From Paracoccaceae bacterium (GTDB lineage: Bacteria > Pseudomonadota > Alphaproteobacteria > Rhodobacterales > Rhodobacteraceae), in the NCBI GenBank assembly GCA_024236495.1, contig JACKKJ010000004.1, forward strand, positions 186,001 to 250,000: 64,000 nt of DNA, given 5' to 3'. Position 1 is the stretch's first letter; each line of letters starts with the position of its first letter. Made by a program: the position numbers and the translations under genes. The notes under the pieces were generated by a model. It ran no database searches. It was given only the letters and a program-made list of their open reading frames with translations, and had not been told where the DNA came from. This document shows, piece after piece, positions 37,929 to 45,615 of this stretch.

Positions 37929-38633
37929 TCAGGCGCGTGGGCCGGGTCCTGCAAGGCCCCAGCGCCTTTCGTTCGCCTCGATTGCGGCGATGCGCGCGTC
38001 GGTGTCGGGGTGGCTGGCCAGCCAGACCGGCGGACGCCGCCCCTCTGTCCCGGTCAGCCGGCCGAGCTTGGCGAAAAGCGACTTCTGCGGCCCGGTGCCG
38101 ATTCCCGCCTTCACCAGAAGCGCCGAGGCCCATTCGTCGGCCTCGAACTCGTCCTGCCGGCTCAGCCGCGCGGCCAGCAGCCCGGTCAGGAAATTGGCAA
38201 GGTAGAAACCGACCCAGGGCAGGAACCGTCCCAGAACCGCCGACAGCACGACGCGGATCGCGTTCTGGCCCGAGAAGTCGATCATCCGGCGACGCGCATG
38301 GCCAAGCGCGACATGGCCAAGCTCATGGGCGATGACGCTTGCCATCTCCTCGCCCGTGACCTCGCCCGCGCGGAACTTCTGCAAGAAGCCGCGGGTCAGG
38401 AAGATCCGCCCGTCCGGCGCGGCAAGGCCGTTGACCGGGTCGATCTCATAGACCCGGACCGGCACCTGCCGCACCCCAAGGGGTTCGGCCAGCCGGTCGA
38501 TCGCGCGCAAGAGCGCCGGATCGTCCAGAGGGCGGGATCGCGCATCCAGTTCCCGCCGCGTGCGCCAGACGGAAAAGTGGTAAAGGACAAGGCCGTATAG
38601 GACGGCAAGCAGGATCGGGGCCAGGCGCAGCAT
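37929..38633 (-). CDS. M48-family membrane metallopeptidase
   Basis: A 234-residue zinc protease. A membrane helix spans about residues 2-20. The zinc motif HELGH is at 103-107 with the third ligand in DEFEADEWA (about 161-169), and a hydrophobic hairpin lies between them (about 127-155). The fold is of HtpX/Ste24 type but shorter. ATG 38633 is chosen; the upstream open frame is only the translated tandem repeat. It is the last gene in the MoxR-VWA-DedA strand run, 106 bp after DedA. Confidence 0.85.
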   Translation of the reverse strand: MLRLAPILLAVLYGLVLYHFSVWRTRRELDARSRPLDDPALLRAIDRLAEPLGVRQVPVRVYEIDPVNGLAAPDGRIFLTRGFLQKFRAGEVTGEEMASVIAHELGHVALGHARRRMIDFSGQNAIRVVLSAVLGRFLPWVGFYLANFLTGLLAARLSRQDEFEADEWASALLVKAGIGTGPQKSLFAKLGRLTGTEGRRPPVWLASHPDTDARIAAIEANERRWGLAGPGPRA

Positions 38634-38645
38634 CCCCGCAATATG

Positions 38646-38731
38646 GGGAAGGCGGCGGGCAAAGGGAAGGCGGCGGGGAAAGGGAAGGTGGGGGCAAAGG
38701 AAAGGTGGGGGGCAAAGGAAAGGTGGGGGGC
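38646..38731. repeat. Tandem repeat, about 4.8 units of 18 bp
   Basis: Purine-rich degenerate units of 17-18 bp (GGGAAGGCGGCGGGCAAA and variants such as GGAAAGGTGGGGGGCAAA) fill the gap between the DedA gene and the M48 gene. On the minus strand it would place a pyrimidine tract just before the protease start. Confidence 0.8.
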
Positions 38732-38739
38732 AGCGGCAA

Positions 38740-39333
38740 TCAGGCGCGGTGGCGCATCGCCGCGCGCAGCCAGAGGCCCGCGAGCACCATCGCCGCCGCA
38801 CCGCCGACGAGCCCGAGCAGAGACCCGATCAGATCCTCCGCCGCCTGGAGGTTGCCGACGAACAGATGGCCCATGCCGGTGTAAAGCCCGACCCAGACCA
38901 GTTCGCCCGCCACCCCGGCGGCGGTGAACCGCGCCCAGCCGTGCCCCGCCGCACCGGCGGCAAGGTTCACCCAGGGGCCCGCCGGGCTGACCAGCCAGCG
39001 CGACAGGAACACCGCCGCCAGGAACCCCCGCGCCAGAAGCGCGCGCGCCCGCGCGACCAGTGCCGCGCGCTTGCCCTGCCGTTCGATCCGCGCCAAAAGC
39101 GTCCGCCCGCCGAACCGGCCGATGGCAAAGCCGGTCTGGTCGCCCGCGACCGCACCCGCGAGCGCCGCGCCCATCGCCTGCGACAGTGCGAAATCGCCGG
39201 CGGCGGCAAAACCGCCCGCCGCCAGCATCAGAAGCGACGCGGGCATCGGCACGGCAAGGCAGGACAGATAGGTCGCAAGCGCCAGGATCCACAGCCCGTA
39301 ATCGGGCAGAAGCGCCAGAAGCCAGTCGCTCAT
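38740..39333 (-). CDS. DedA/VTT-family membrane protein
   Basis: A 197-residue membrane protein with about five helices. The DedA signature is present: PMPASLLMLAAGG, GDQTGFAIGRFGG and the re-entrant FLSRWLVSPAGPWVNLAAG. DedA proteins are implicated in lipid-carrier recycling and membrane homeostasis. Its ATG overlaps the stop of the 115-residue gene by four bases (ATGA), so it is part of the coupled MoxR-VWA cluster. Confidence 0.82.
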   Translation of the reverse strand: MSDWLLALLPDYGLWILALATYLSCLAVPMPASLLMLAAGGFAAAGDFALSQAMGAALAGAVAGDQTGFAIGRFGGRTLLARIERQGKRAALVARARALLARGFLAAVFLSRWLVSPAGPWVNLAAGAAGHGWARFTAAGVAGELVWVGLYTGMGHLFVGNLQAAEDLIGSLLGLVGGAAAMVLAGLWLRAAMRHRA

Positions 39334-39677
39334 TTCCCAGCCCCGGCCCCGGCGGCAAGGAAGGCCGCGACCTCGTTCAGCAGCGTTTCGACCGGAATGC
39401 CCCGCGCCCCGGCGATCTCGGCCAGCGTCAGATGGGTGTCCGGGCCGGGCTCGAGGCCCAGGTGACGGGAAAGATCCTCGCGCGGGACATGCCAGCTGCG
39501 GGCGATGTAGCCGGGTGTCATCCAGCCGTCGGGCGTTTGCTGGCGATGCGCCGGATCGGACCAGTAGAGGGTGAAGACGACAAGGCGGGCGGCAAAGAAC
39601 AGGGCAACGGCCGCACCGCCCACGAAGACAAGAAGTGGCAGCCGGTGTTCGCGCCACAGATGCGCCAGCGCCCTCAT
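39330..39677 (-). CDS. Membrane-anchored protein of unknown function (115 residues)
   Basis: A small protein with one helix (about residues 13-34, LPLLVFVGGAAVALFFAARLVVF) and a C-terminal soluble domain of about 75 residues (TPGYIARSWHVPREDLSRHLGL...LTLAEIAGARGIPVETLLNEV) that looks helical. I do not recognise its family. Both ends overlap neighbours by four bases: the VWA stop upstream and the DedA start downstream. That makes a common function with them likely. Confidence 0.72.
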   Translation of the reverse strand: MRALAHLWREHRLPLLVFVGGAAVALFFAARLVVFTLYWSDPAHRQQTPDGWMTPGYIARSWHVPREDLSRHLGLEPGPDTHLTLAEIAGARGIPVETLLNEVAAFLAAGAGAGK

Positions 39678-40855
39678 GTCAGCGCCTTGACCGCCCGCCC
39701 GATCCCGTCGAGCGTCAGGGGAAACATCGCGCCCTCGAAGATGCGCCGGATCATGCCCACCGATTGCGTATGCGGCCAGTAGCGTTCGGGCAGGGGGTTC
39801 AGCCAGACGTTGCCGGGCCATTGCGCGCGGGCGCGTTCAAGCCAGACCTGCCCCGCCTCGGCGTTCCAGTGTTCGTTGGCGCCGCCCGGATGCGCGATCT
39901 CGTAGGGCGACATCGAGGCATCGCCGACGAAGATCGCCTTGTAGTCGGAGCCGTAGGTGCGCAGCACCTCCGGGGTCGGGGTCTGGCGGTCCCAGCGGCG
40001 GTGGTTGTCGCGCCAGACGCCTTCGTAAAGGCAGTTGTGGAAGTAGTAATACTCCAGGTGCTTGAACTCGGCCCGCGCGGCGCTGAACAGTTCCTCCACC
40101 ACCCGGACATGCGGGTCCATCGAACCGCCGACATCGAGGAACAGCAGCACCTTCACCGCGTTGTGCCGCTCTGGCCGGGTCTTGACGTCGAGATAGCCGT
40201 GTTCGGCAGTGGCGCGGATCGTGCCGGGCAGGTCCAATTCCTCTGCCGCGCCGGTCCGGGCCCAGCGACGCAGCCGTTTCAGCGCCACCTTGATGTTGCG
40301 GGTGCCCAGTTCGACCTGATCGTCGAGATTGCGGAAGTCGCGCTTGTCCCAGACCTTGACCGCGCGCTGGTTGCGGCTTTCCTTCTGGCCGATCCGAACC
40401 CCTTCGGGGTTGTAGCCGTAGGCCCCGAAGGGCGAGGTTCCGGCGGTCCCGATCCACTTCGATCCGCCCTGATGGCGCCCCTTCTGCTCCTCAAGGCGTT
40501 TCCTGAGCGTTTCCATAAGCTTGTCGAAGCCTCCCAAAGCTTCGATCTGGGACTTCTCGGCGCTTGTGAGGGTGCGTTCCAGAAGTTTTTCGAGCCACTC
40601 GGCGGGCAGGTCGATGGCTTCCAGGACCGCCTCGGCGCTGATCGCCTCGATGCCCTTGAACGCCTCGGCGAAGGCCCGGTCGAAGCGGTCCAGATGGCGT
40701 TCGTCCTTCACCATCGCGGTGCGGGCGAGGTAGTAGAAGGTTTCGACCTCGTAGGTGGCAAGTCCCGCTGCCAGCCCTTCGAGAAACCCGAGGTATTCGC
40801 GCAGGGATACCGGGATGCCGGTCCTGCGCAGGGTTTCGAAGAAGGGCAGGAACAT
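39674..40855 (-). CDS. VWA-domain protein, CoxE family
   Basis: A 393-residue protein with an N-terminal helical region and a C-terminal von Willebrand A domain. The metal-site motif is DVGGS at 241-245, where classical MIDAS is DxSxS, so the first Ser is Gly. CoxE-type VWA proteins work with MoxR-type AAA+ ATPases in maturation of complexes, for example CO dehydrogenase. The matching MoxR gene lies 2.1 kb upstream on the same strand. The start is 2 bp after a 55-residue membrane-protein gene. Confidence 0.87.
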   Translation of the reverse strand: MFLPFFETLRRTGIPVSLREYLGFLEGLAAGLATYEVETFYYLARTAMVKDERHLDRFDRAFAEAFKGIEAISAEAVLEAIDLPAEWLEKLLERTLTSAEKSQIEALGGFDKLMETLRKRLEEQKGRHQGGSKWIGTAGTSPFGAYGYNPEGVRIGQKESRNQRAVKVWDKRDFRNLDDQVELGTRNIKVALKRLRRWARTGAAEELDLPGTIRATAEHGYLDVKTRPERHNAVKVLLFLDVGGSMDPHVRVVEELFSAARAEFKHLEYYYFHNCLYEGVWRDNHRRWDRQTPTPEVLRTYGSDYKAIFVGDASMSPYEIAHPGGANEHWNAEAGQVWLERARAQWPGNVWLNPLPERYWPHTQSVGMIRRIFEGAMFPLTLDGIGRAVKALT

Positions 40856-40857
40856 GG

Positions 40858-41025
40858 TCAGACCATTCGGTCGATCATCAGCGTCACGAAAAGGCCGGCG
40901 ATCCCGAAAAGGATAGCATGGACAAGGGCATACTGCCATTTGTCAAAGCTGTTCCCGCCCCGGCGGCGGGCCCGGATCCAGCCCAGGGCGGCCCCGAGGA
41001 CCAGTCCCGCGACGATGATGATCAT
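40858..41025 (-). CDS. Small membrane protein (55 residues)
   Basis: Starts MIIIVAGLVLGAALGWIRAR, with a second helix YALVHAILFGIAGLFVTLMI at about 32-51. A short basic and polar loop (RRRGGNSFDKWQ) separates the helices. The ATG overlaps the DUF2927 stop by four bases, and the stop is 2 bp before the VWA start. The tight packing on both sides strongly supports that it is translated. I recognise no family. It is short enough to be missed by automatic calling. Confidence 0.8.
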   Translation of the reverse strand: MIIIVAGLVLGAALGWIRARRRGGNSFDKWQYALVHAILFGIAGLFVTLMIDRMV

Positions 41026-42392
41026 TGCTGCGTTACCTCTGCCAGTCGTTCAAGCGATCGGAAGCTCGCATCGAAATTCGCGATCTCCTCGACCGAGCCG
41101 AAGCCATAGCGCGCCCAGCCAAGACTGTCGAGCCGCGCGGCATCCGCCTCGGCGCCGCGGCCAAGCAGGCGCAGCGCGGCGGCCTCGGTGCGTTGCAGCT
41201 CGGCCAGAAGGGCGGCGTTTTGGGCGCGGCGCGCGGCCGGCATCGCGGCGCGCGCGATCTGGATCGCCGCCGGAGCGTCGCCCCGGCTGAGCGCGAAGGT
41301 CGCCAGCGGCAGATCGACCTGGGCGCGCTGGATCTCGGCGCCGGGGATCGCGTCGAACGCGGCGCGGGCGCCGAGATAGGCGGCCTGGGCCGCCGTCGCG
41401 TCGCGCGACTGGATCAGCCGGCCGAAGGCATAAAGCGCGAAGCCCGCCCGTTCGTCGCGCCAGCCGCGGGATCGAACAATGTCCACCGCGCGGGCGGCGG
41501 CACTGCGCCGGGCCGAGGGCGACCCGCGGGGGCCAAGTGCCGCCTCGACCGCGCGCACGAAGACGCGGGGCGTCGGGTCCACAGGCGGCCCGGCAGGGCG
41601 TTCGCCGGCCGGGTTCAGCCGCGCGAATATCGCCGGCAGGCGGGCGGCGACGGCGGCGCGGGTCATGCCGCTCGCGAGGTCGGGCGCGTAGTGGACGCGC
41701 AGCATCAGCATGTCGAAGCCGGTCAGGACGGTGTGGAAATTGTCGTCGTTGAAGACCGAATCCGGCAGCTCGTAGAGGTCGTTGAGCGGGCCAAGCGCCT
41801 GGGCGATTTCCTCGTGCAGGCAGTCGCGGATCTCTTGCGGGGCGGTGTCGTTGGGGATGAAGACGGCGACCCGATCACGGCGGGTCAGCCGCGCCCAGTC
41901 GGTCTCGGGCGAACGCGCAAGCGTGCGGTATTCCTGCCAGGAGGAAACGCCCGGTTCGACGAAGCAGGCCGCCTGCGGCACCTGCGCCTGCATGACCCGG
42001 CGCGGCAGGAATTCGACAGTGATCGCGGCAGGGCCGTCGGTGCGGAAGATGTCGATATCCGCCTCGGAACGCAGCCGCGTCAGCAGACGGCCGAGGTCGG
42101 CACCCGCCGTCGGCGGCACCGCGCCGGTCATCGCCACCGACACCGGCCCCTCGAAGCGGGTCAGGACCGGAAGGTCTTCGCCGGTTTCCAGCCGGAACGA
42201 CAGGTCCAGGAAATTGCGCGCCATTTCGCCGTTCGGGCGAAGCGGCCGCTGTGGCGGGGTCTGGGCAAAGACGCGCATCGCCGGAAGATCGGCCAAGGGC
42301 GCGCGCGCGGCATTCGGCGCGGTCGGGGCCGGGGGGACGGCGCAGGCCGCAAGAAGCGCCAGGAACGCGAACGGGGCGAAGGCGGCGCGCAT
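41022..42392 (-). CDS. DUF2927 family lipoprotein
   Basis: A 456-residue probable lipoprotein with lipobox LLAAC (Cys17). A DUF2927 domain occupies the N-terminal half: NFLDLSFRLETGEDLPVLTRFEGPVSV, then DCLHEEIAQALGPLNDLYELPDSVFNDDN, the latter with a protease-like HEE. The C-terminal half is Ala-rich, helical and repeat-like. Function is unknown. Its ATG overlaps the acetyltransferase stop by one base (TGATG) and its stop overlaps the next gene. Confidence 0.82.
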   Translation of the reverse strand: MRAAFAPFAFLALLAACAVPPAPTAPNAARAPLADLPAMRVFAQTPPQRPLRPNGEMARNFLDLSFRLETGEDLPVLTRFEGPVSVAMTGAVPPTAGADLGRLLTRLRSEADIDIFRTDGPAAITVEFLPRRVMQAQVPQAACFVEPGVSSWQEYRTLARSPETDWARLTRRDRVAVFIPNDTAPQEIRDCLHEEIAQALGPLNDLYELPDSVFNDDNFHTVLTGFDMLMLRVHYAPDLASGMTRAAVAARLPAIFARLNPAGERPAGPPVDPTPRVFVRAVEAALGPRGSPSARRSAAARAVDIVRSRGWRDERAGFALYAFGRLIQSRDATAAQAAYLGARAAFDAIPGAEIQRAQVDLPLATFALSRGDAPAAIQIARAAMPAARRAQNAALLAELQRTEAAALRLLGRGAEADAARLDSLGWARYGFGSVEEIANFDASFRSLERLAEVTQQ

Positions 42393-42841
42393 CAGGGCCG
42401 GTTGTATTCGATGAACGGGGTCTTGACCCCGATGCGGTCGTAAAGGCGCCGCGCCCTGTGGTTGAAGTCCTGCGTCATCCAGTAGACCGAGGCCGCGCCA
42501 TGGGCATCTGCCGCGCCATAGACCGCCTCGATCAGGGCGCGCCCGATGCCGGTGCCGCGCACATCCGGGTCGGCGTACAGGTCTTGCAGATAGCAGGTGT
42601 CGGCGACCGACCAGCAACTGCGGTGAAAAAGGTAGTGGGCAAGCCCGACCGGCCTGTGGCCCAGAAGCGCGAGGAAGCCGCGATATTCGCCGGGCGCACC
42701 CGAGGTCAGGCGGGCGAAGGTGGCCGCGTAGACATCCTCGGGCAGGGTGGTTTCGTAGAAGACGAGGTAGTCATGCCACAGCCGGCGCCATTCGGGGGCG
42801 TCGGCCGGTTCGATCGCGCGGATCGTCAACTGCGGTGTCAT
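42392..42841 (-). CDS. GNAT-family N-acetyltransferase
   Basis: A 149-residue acetyltransferase of the diamine/spermidine-like GNAT type. The acetyl-CoA loop is DVRGTGIGRALI, preceded by the beta-strand CYLQDLYADP, and the C-terminal WMTQDFNHRARRLYDRIG is typical of this subgroup. The substrate is unknown. It follows moxR by 90 bp and is coupled to the DUF2927 gene. Confidence 0.85.
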   Translation of the reverse strand: MTPQLTIRAIEPADAPEWRRLWHDYLVFYETTLPEDVYAATFARLTSGAPGEYRGFLALLGHRPVGLAHYLFHRSCWSVADTCYLQDLYADPDVRGTGIGRALIEAVYGAADAHGAASVYWMTQDFNHRARRLYDRIGVKTPFIEYNRP

Positions 42842-42931
42842 CGAGTCCTCCGGGTGGGGCGACGCTAGCCTGTCGCGGCGGCAGGTGCAATTTCACATCC
42901 TCGGTGTCGGCGGAGTTTGGCGGGGCCGGCG

Positions 42932-43771
42932 CTAGCGGCCGGCGCGCGCCATGAAGGCCAGCCGTTCGAAAAGCGCGACATCCTGTTCGTTCTTCAGGAG
43001 TGCGCCGTGCAGCTTGGGCAGAAGCTGCCGGGGATCGCGTTTCAGATCCTCGGGCGAAAGATCCTCGGCGAGGATCAGCTTGAGCCAGTCGAGCACCTCA
43101 GAGGTCGAGGGCTTCTTCTTCAGACCCGGGGTTTCGCGAATCTCGTAGAACTGGGTCAGCGCCTCGGCCAGCAGGGTTTCCTTGATCCTGGGGAAATGCA
43201 CCGCGACGATCCGGCGCAGCGTGTCGGCTTCGGGAAAGCGGATGTAGTGGAAGAAGCAGCGGCGCAGGAAGGCGTCGGGCAGTTCCTTTTCGTTGTTCGA
43301 GGTGATGATGACCACCGGGCGGTGACGTGCGCGGATCGTCTCTCCGGTCTCGTAGACGTGAAACTCCATCCGGTCGAGTTCCTGCAGAAGGTCGTTCGGA
43401 AACTCGATATCCGCCTTGTCGACCTCGTCGATCAGCAAGACGACCTTGCCTTCCGCCTCGAACGCCTGCCAAAGCTTGCCCTTGCGGATGTAGTTCTTCA
43501 CCTCGTGGACACGCGAGTCGCCCAGCTGGCTGTCGCGCAGGCGGCTGACGGCATCGTATTCGTAAAGCCCTTGCTGCGCCTTTGTCGTTGATTTCACATG
43601 CCATTCGACCAGCGGCAGGCCAAGGGCGCCGGCGACCTGGCGGGCCAGTTCGGTCTTGCCGGTGCCGGGTTCCCCCTTGACCAGCAGCGGCCGTTCGAGC
43701 GTGACCGCGGCATTGACCGCGACGGTGAGGTCTTCGGTCGCCACATAGTTCGCCGTTCCTTGGAATTTCAT
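42932..43771 (-). CDS. MoxR-family AAA+ ATPase
   Basis: A 279-residue ATPase with Walker A GEPGTGKT (33-40) and Walker B LLIDEVDKAD (about 113-122). Sensor 1 is VIITSNNEKELPDAFLRRC. MoxR ATPases pair with VWA proteins as chaperones for metal centres or envelope complexes. ATG 43771 begins MKFQGT, the usual amino end of this subgroup. It is the first gene of the strand run ending with the M48 protease and is divergent from dksA. Confidence 0.9.
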   Translation of the reverse strand: MKFQGTANYVATEDLTVAVNAAVTLERPLLVKGEPGTGKTELARQVAGALGLPLVEWHVKSTTKAQQGLYEYDAVSRLRDSQLGDSRVHEVKNYIRKGKLWQAFEAEGKVVLLIDEVDKADIEFPNDLLQELDRMEFHVYETGETIRARHRPVVIITSNNEKELPDAFLRRCFFHYIRFPEADTLRRIVAVHFPRIKETLLAEALTQFYEIRETPGLKKKPSTSEVLDWLKLILAEDLSPEDLKRDPRQLLPKLHGALLKNEQDVALFERLAFMARAGR

Positions 43772-43953
43772 CAGCTTATGTCTCCGCTTCGGGCAATTGC
43801 CCCGCAAGAGAGATACGCGTGCCATCAAAATGCCGCAAGGCGTGGCGACACCTAGTGACATCCCCCCGCCGTTAGGCTAAGGGAGCGCCCGAGGAGTTCC
43901 GGATGACCATTGCAGAAATGACGAACGGCACCGGAAACAGGAAGGGAGCAGAG

Positions 43954-44376
43954 ATGAAGGCAGAAATCTTTCTTCCCGAGGATTATCGTCCCGCCGAGGA
44001 CGAGCCGTTCATGAACGAACGCCAGCTTGAATATTTCCGCCGCAAGCTGACGACCTGGAAGAACGAATTGCTTGAGCAGTCCGCCGAGACGCTGGAAGGC
44101 CTGCAAGACAGCGCGCGCAACGTGCCCGACCTGGCGGACCGCGCCAGCGAGGAGACCGACCGCGCGCTTGAACTGCGCACCCGCGACCGGCAGCGCAAGC
44201 TGGTGACCAAGATCGACGCGGCACTGCGCCGGATCGACAATGGCGAATACGGCTATTGCGAGATGACCGGGGAGCCGATTTCGCTGAAGCGTCTGGATGC
44301 GCGCCCGATCGCGACCATGACGCTTGAGGCGCAGGAACGTCACGAACGCCGCGAACGGGTGCATCGCGACGATTGA
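43954..44376 (+). CDS. dksA: DksA/TraR-family RNA polymerase-binding protein
   Basis: A 140-residue protein with a DksA coiled-coil (residues about 25-95, DLADRASEETDRALELRTRDR containing the Asp tip region) and a C-terminal globular part. Only one Cys (Cys102, YGYCEMTGEPIS) remains of the four-Cys zinc finger, as in known alphaproteobacterial variants. It is expected to work with ppGpp at promoters. GGGAGCAGAG precedes ATG 43954. A terminator follows, so it is probably a single gene. Confidence 0.9.
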   Translation: MKAEIFLPEDYRPAEDEPFMNERQLEYFRRKLTTWKNELLEQSAETLEGLQDSARNVPDLADRASEETDRALELRTRDRQRKLVTKIDAALRRIDNGEYGYCEMTGEPISLKRLDARPIATMTLEAQERHERRERVHRDD

Positions 44377-44404
44377 CGCCGGGCGACAGGTCGGCAGAAT
44401 TCGG

Positions 44405-44433
44405 CGCCGGAGCCCCCGTGGCTCCGGCGTTTT
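44405..44433 (+). terminator. Rho-independent terminator of dksA
   Basis: A 10-bp perfect stem CGCCGGAGCC/GGCTCCGGCG with a 5-nt loop is followed by TTTTGTTT. Confidence 0.88.
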
Positions 44434-44448
44434 GTTTCGGAGGGCGGT

Positions 44449-45612
44449 TTGGGCACGCGCAGCATCACGGTCATCGGGGCGGGAATCGCCGGTCTTGCCG
44501 TCGCGCGGGCGCTGGCGATGCGGGGTTCCCGGGTCACCGTCCTTGAACAGGCGCCCGAGATCCGCGAGGTCGGCGCCGGCCTGCAGATCACCCCGAACGG
44601 CCACCGCGTGATCGAGGCGCTGGGCCTTGGCCTTGCCGCCGAACGGGAGGGCCAGCGGGCGGAGGCGGTCGAGCTGATCGACGGCGAAACCGGCGGCCGC
44701 GTCCTTGCGATGGACCTTCTGCGGCAGCGCCCGGACGCGCCGTTCCGCTTCTTTCACCGCGCCGACCTGATCGCCCTTCTGGCCGAGGGCGCGCGCGCGG
44801 CGGGGGTGGAAATCCGGCTCCTGCAGCGGATCGAGGAGGTGACGCTGGGCGAGGGGCGGCCACGGCTGCGCACCGCGCAGGGCGCCGAGATCGAGACCGA
44901 TATCCTGATCGGGGCCGACGGCCTGCATTCGCGGGTGCGCGAGGCGCTGAACGGCAAGGTCGCGCCCTTCTTCACCCATCAAGTCGCCTGGCGCGCGACG
45001 CTGCCGGCCGAACCGGACATCCGTCCGGTGGCGCAGGTCTTCATGGGCGCGGGGCGGCATGTCGTAACCTATCCCTTGCGTGGCGGGAAGCTTCGCAACC
45101 TTGTCGCCGTCGAGGAACGCCACCGCTGGGCCGAGGAAAGCTGGTCGCTGACGGACGATCCCCTGGCGTTGCGTATCGCCTTCGAGGATTTCGTGCCCGA
45201 GGTCCGCGGCTGGCTGGACCGGATCGAACGGCCGAACCTCTGGGGTCTCTTCCGCCACCCGGTCGCCGGGCGCTGGCACGGGCAGGGGGCGGTGATCCTT
45301 GGCGATGCCGCGCATCCGACGCTGCCGTTCCTTGCCCAGGGCGCCAACATGGCGCTTGAGGATGCCTGGGTGCTGGCCCATTGCCTGAGCGCCGCCGCCA
45401 CGCCCGAAGCCGGTGTCGCGGGCTACCAGGCCCTGCGCGAGGCGCGGGTGCGCCGGATCGTCGCCGCCGCCAACGCGAACGCGAAGAACTATCACCTGTC
45501 GGGGATCAGACGCGACATCGCCCATGCCGGGCTGCGGCTTGTCAACCGGGTCTCGCCCTCAGCCATGCTGAACCGGTTCGACTGGCTTTACGGCCACGAC
45601 GCGACCGCCTGA
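44449..45612 (+). CDS. FAD-dependent aromatic monooxygenase-like protein
   Basis: A 387-residue class A flavoprotein monooxygenase (salicylate hydroxylase/UbiH type). The FAD Rossmann motif is VIGAGIAGLAVARALAMRG, the DG motif GADGLHSRVREAL and the GD motif GDAAHPTLPFLAQGANMALEDA. The first codon is TTG (44449) with GGAGGG 4-5 nt upstream. The natural substrate is unknown. Confidence 0.88.
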   Translation: MGTRSITVIGAGIAGLAVARALAMRGSRVTVLEQAPEIREVGAGLQITPNGHRVIEALGLGLAAEREGQRAEAVELIDGETGGRVLAMDLLRQRPDAPFRFFHRADLIALLAEGARAAGVEIRLLQRIEEVTLGEGRPRLRTAQGAEIETDILIGADGLHSRVREALNGKVAPFFTHQVAWRATLPAEPDIRPVAQVFMGAGRHVVTYPLRGGKLRNLVAVEERHRWAEESWSLTDDPLALRIAFEDFVPEVRGWLDRIERPNLWGLFRHPVAGRWHGQGAVILGDAAHPTLPFLAQGANMALEDAWVLAHCLSAAATPEAGVAGYQALREARVRRIVAAANANAKNYHLSGIRRDIAHAGLRLVNRVSPSAMLNRFDWLYGHDATA

Positions 45613-45615
45613 CGC

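Noticed and set aside
38646..38731. CRISPR array
   Set aside because: Units are contiguous and degenerate with no spacers and no cas genes nearby.
38634..38801. Upstream coding extension of the M48 protease
   Set aside because: The open frame there only translates the purine-rich tandem repeat into Pro/Phe/Cys-rich low complexity; the membrane helix and family similarity begin at 38633.
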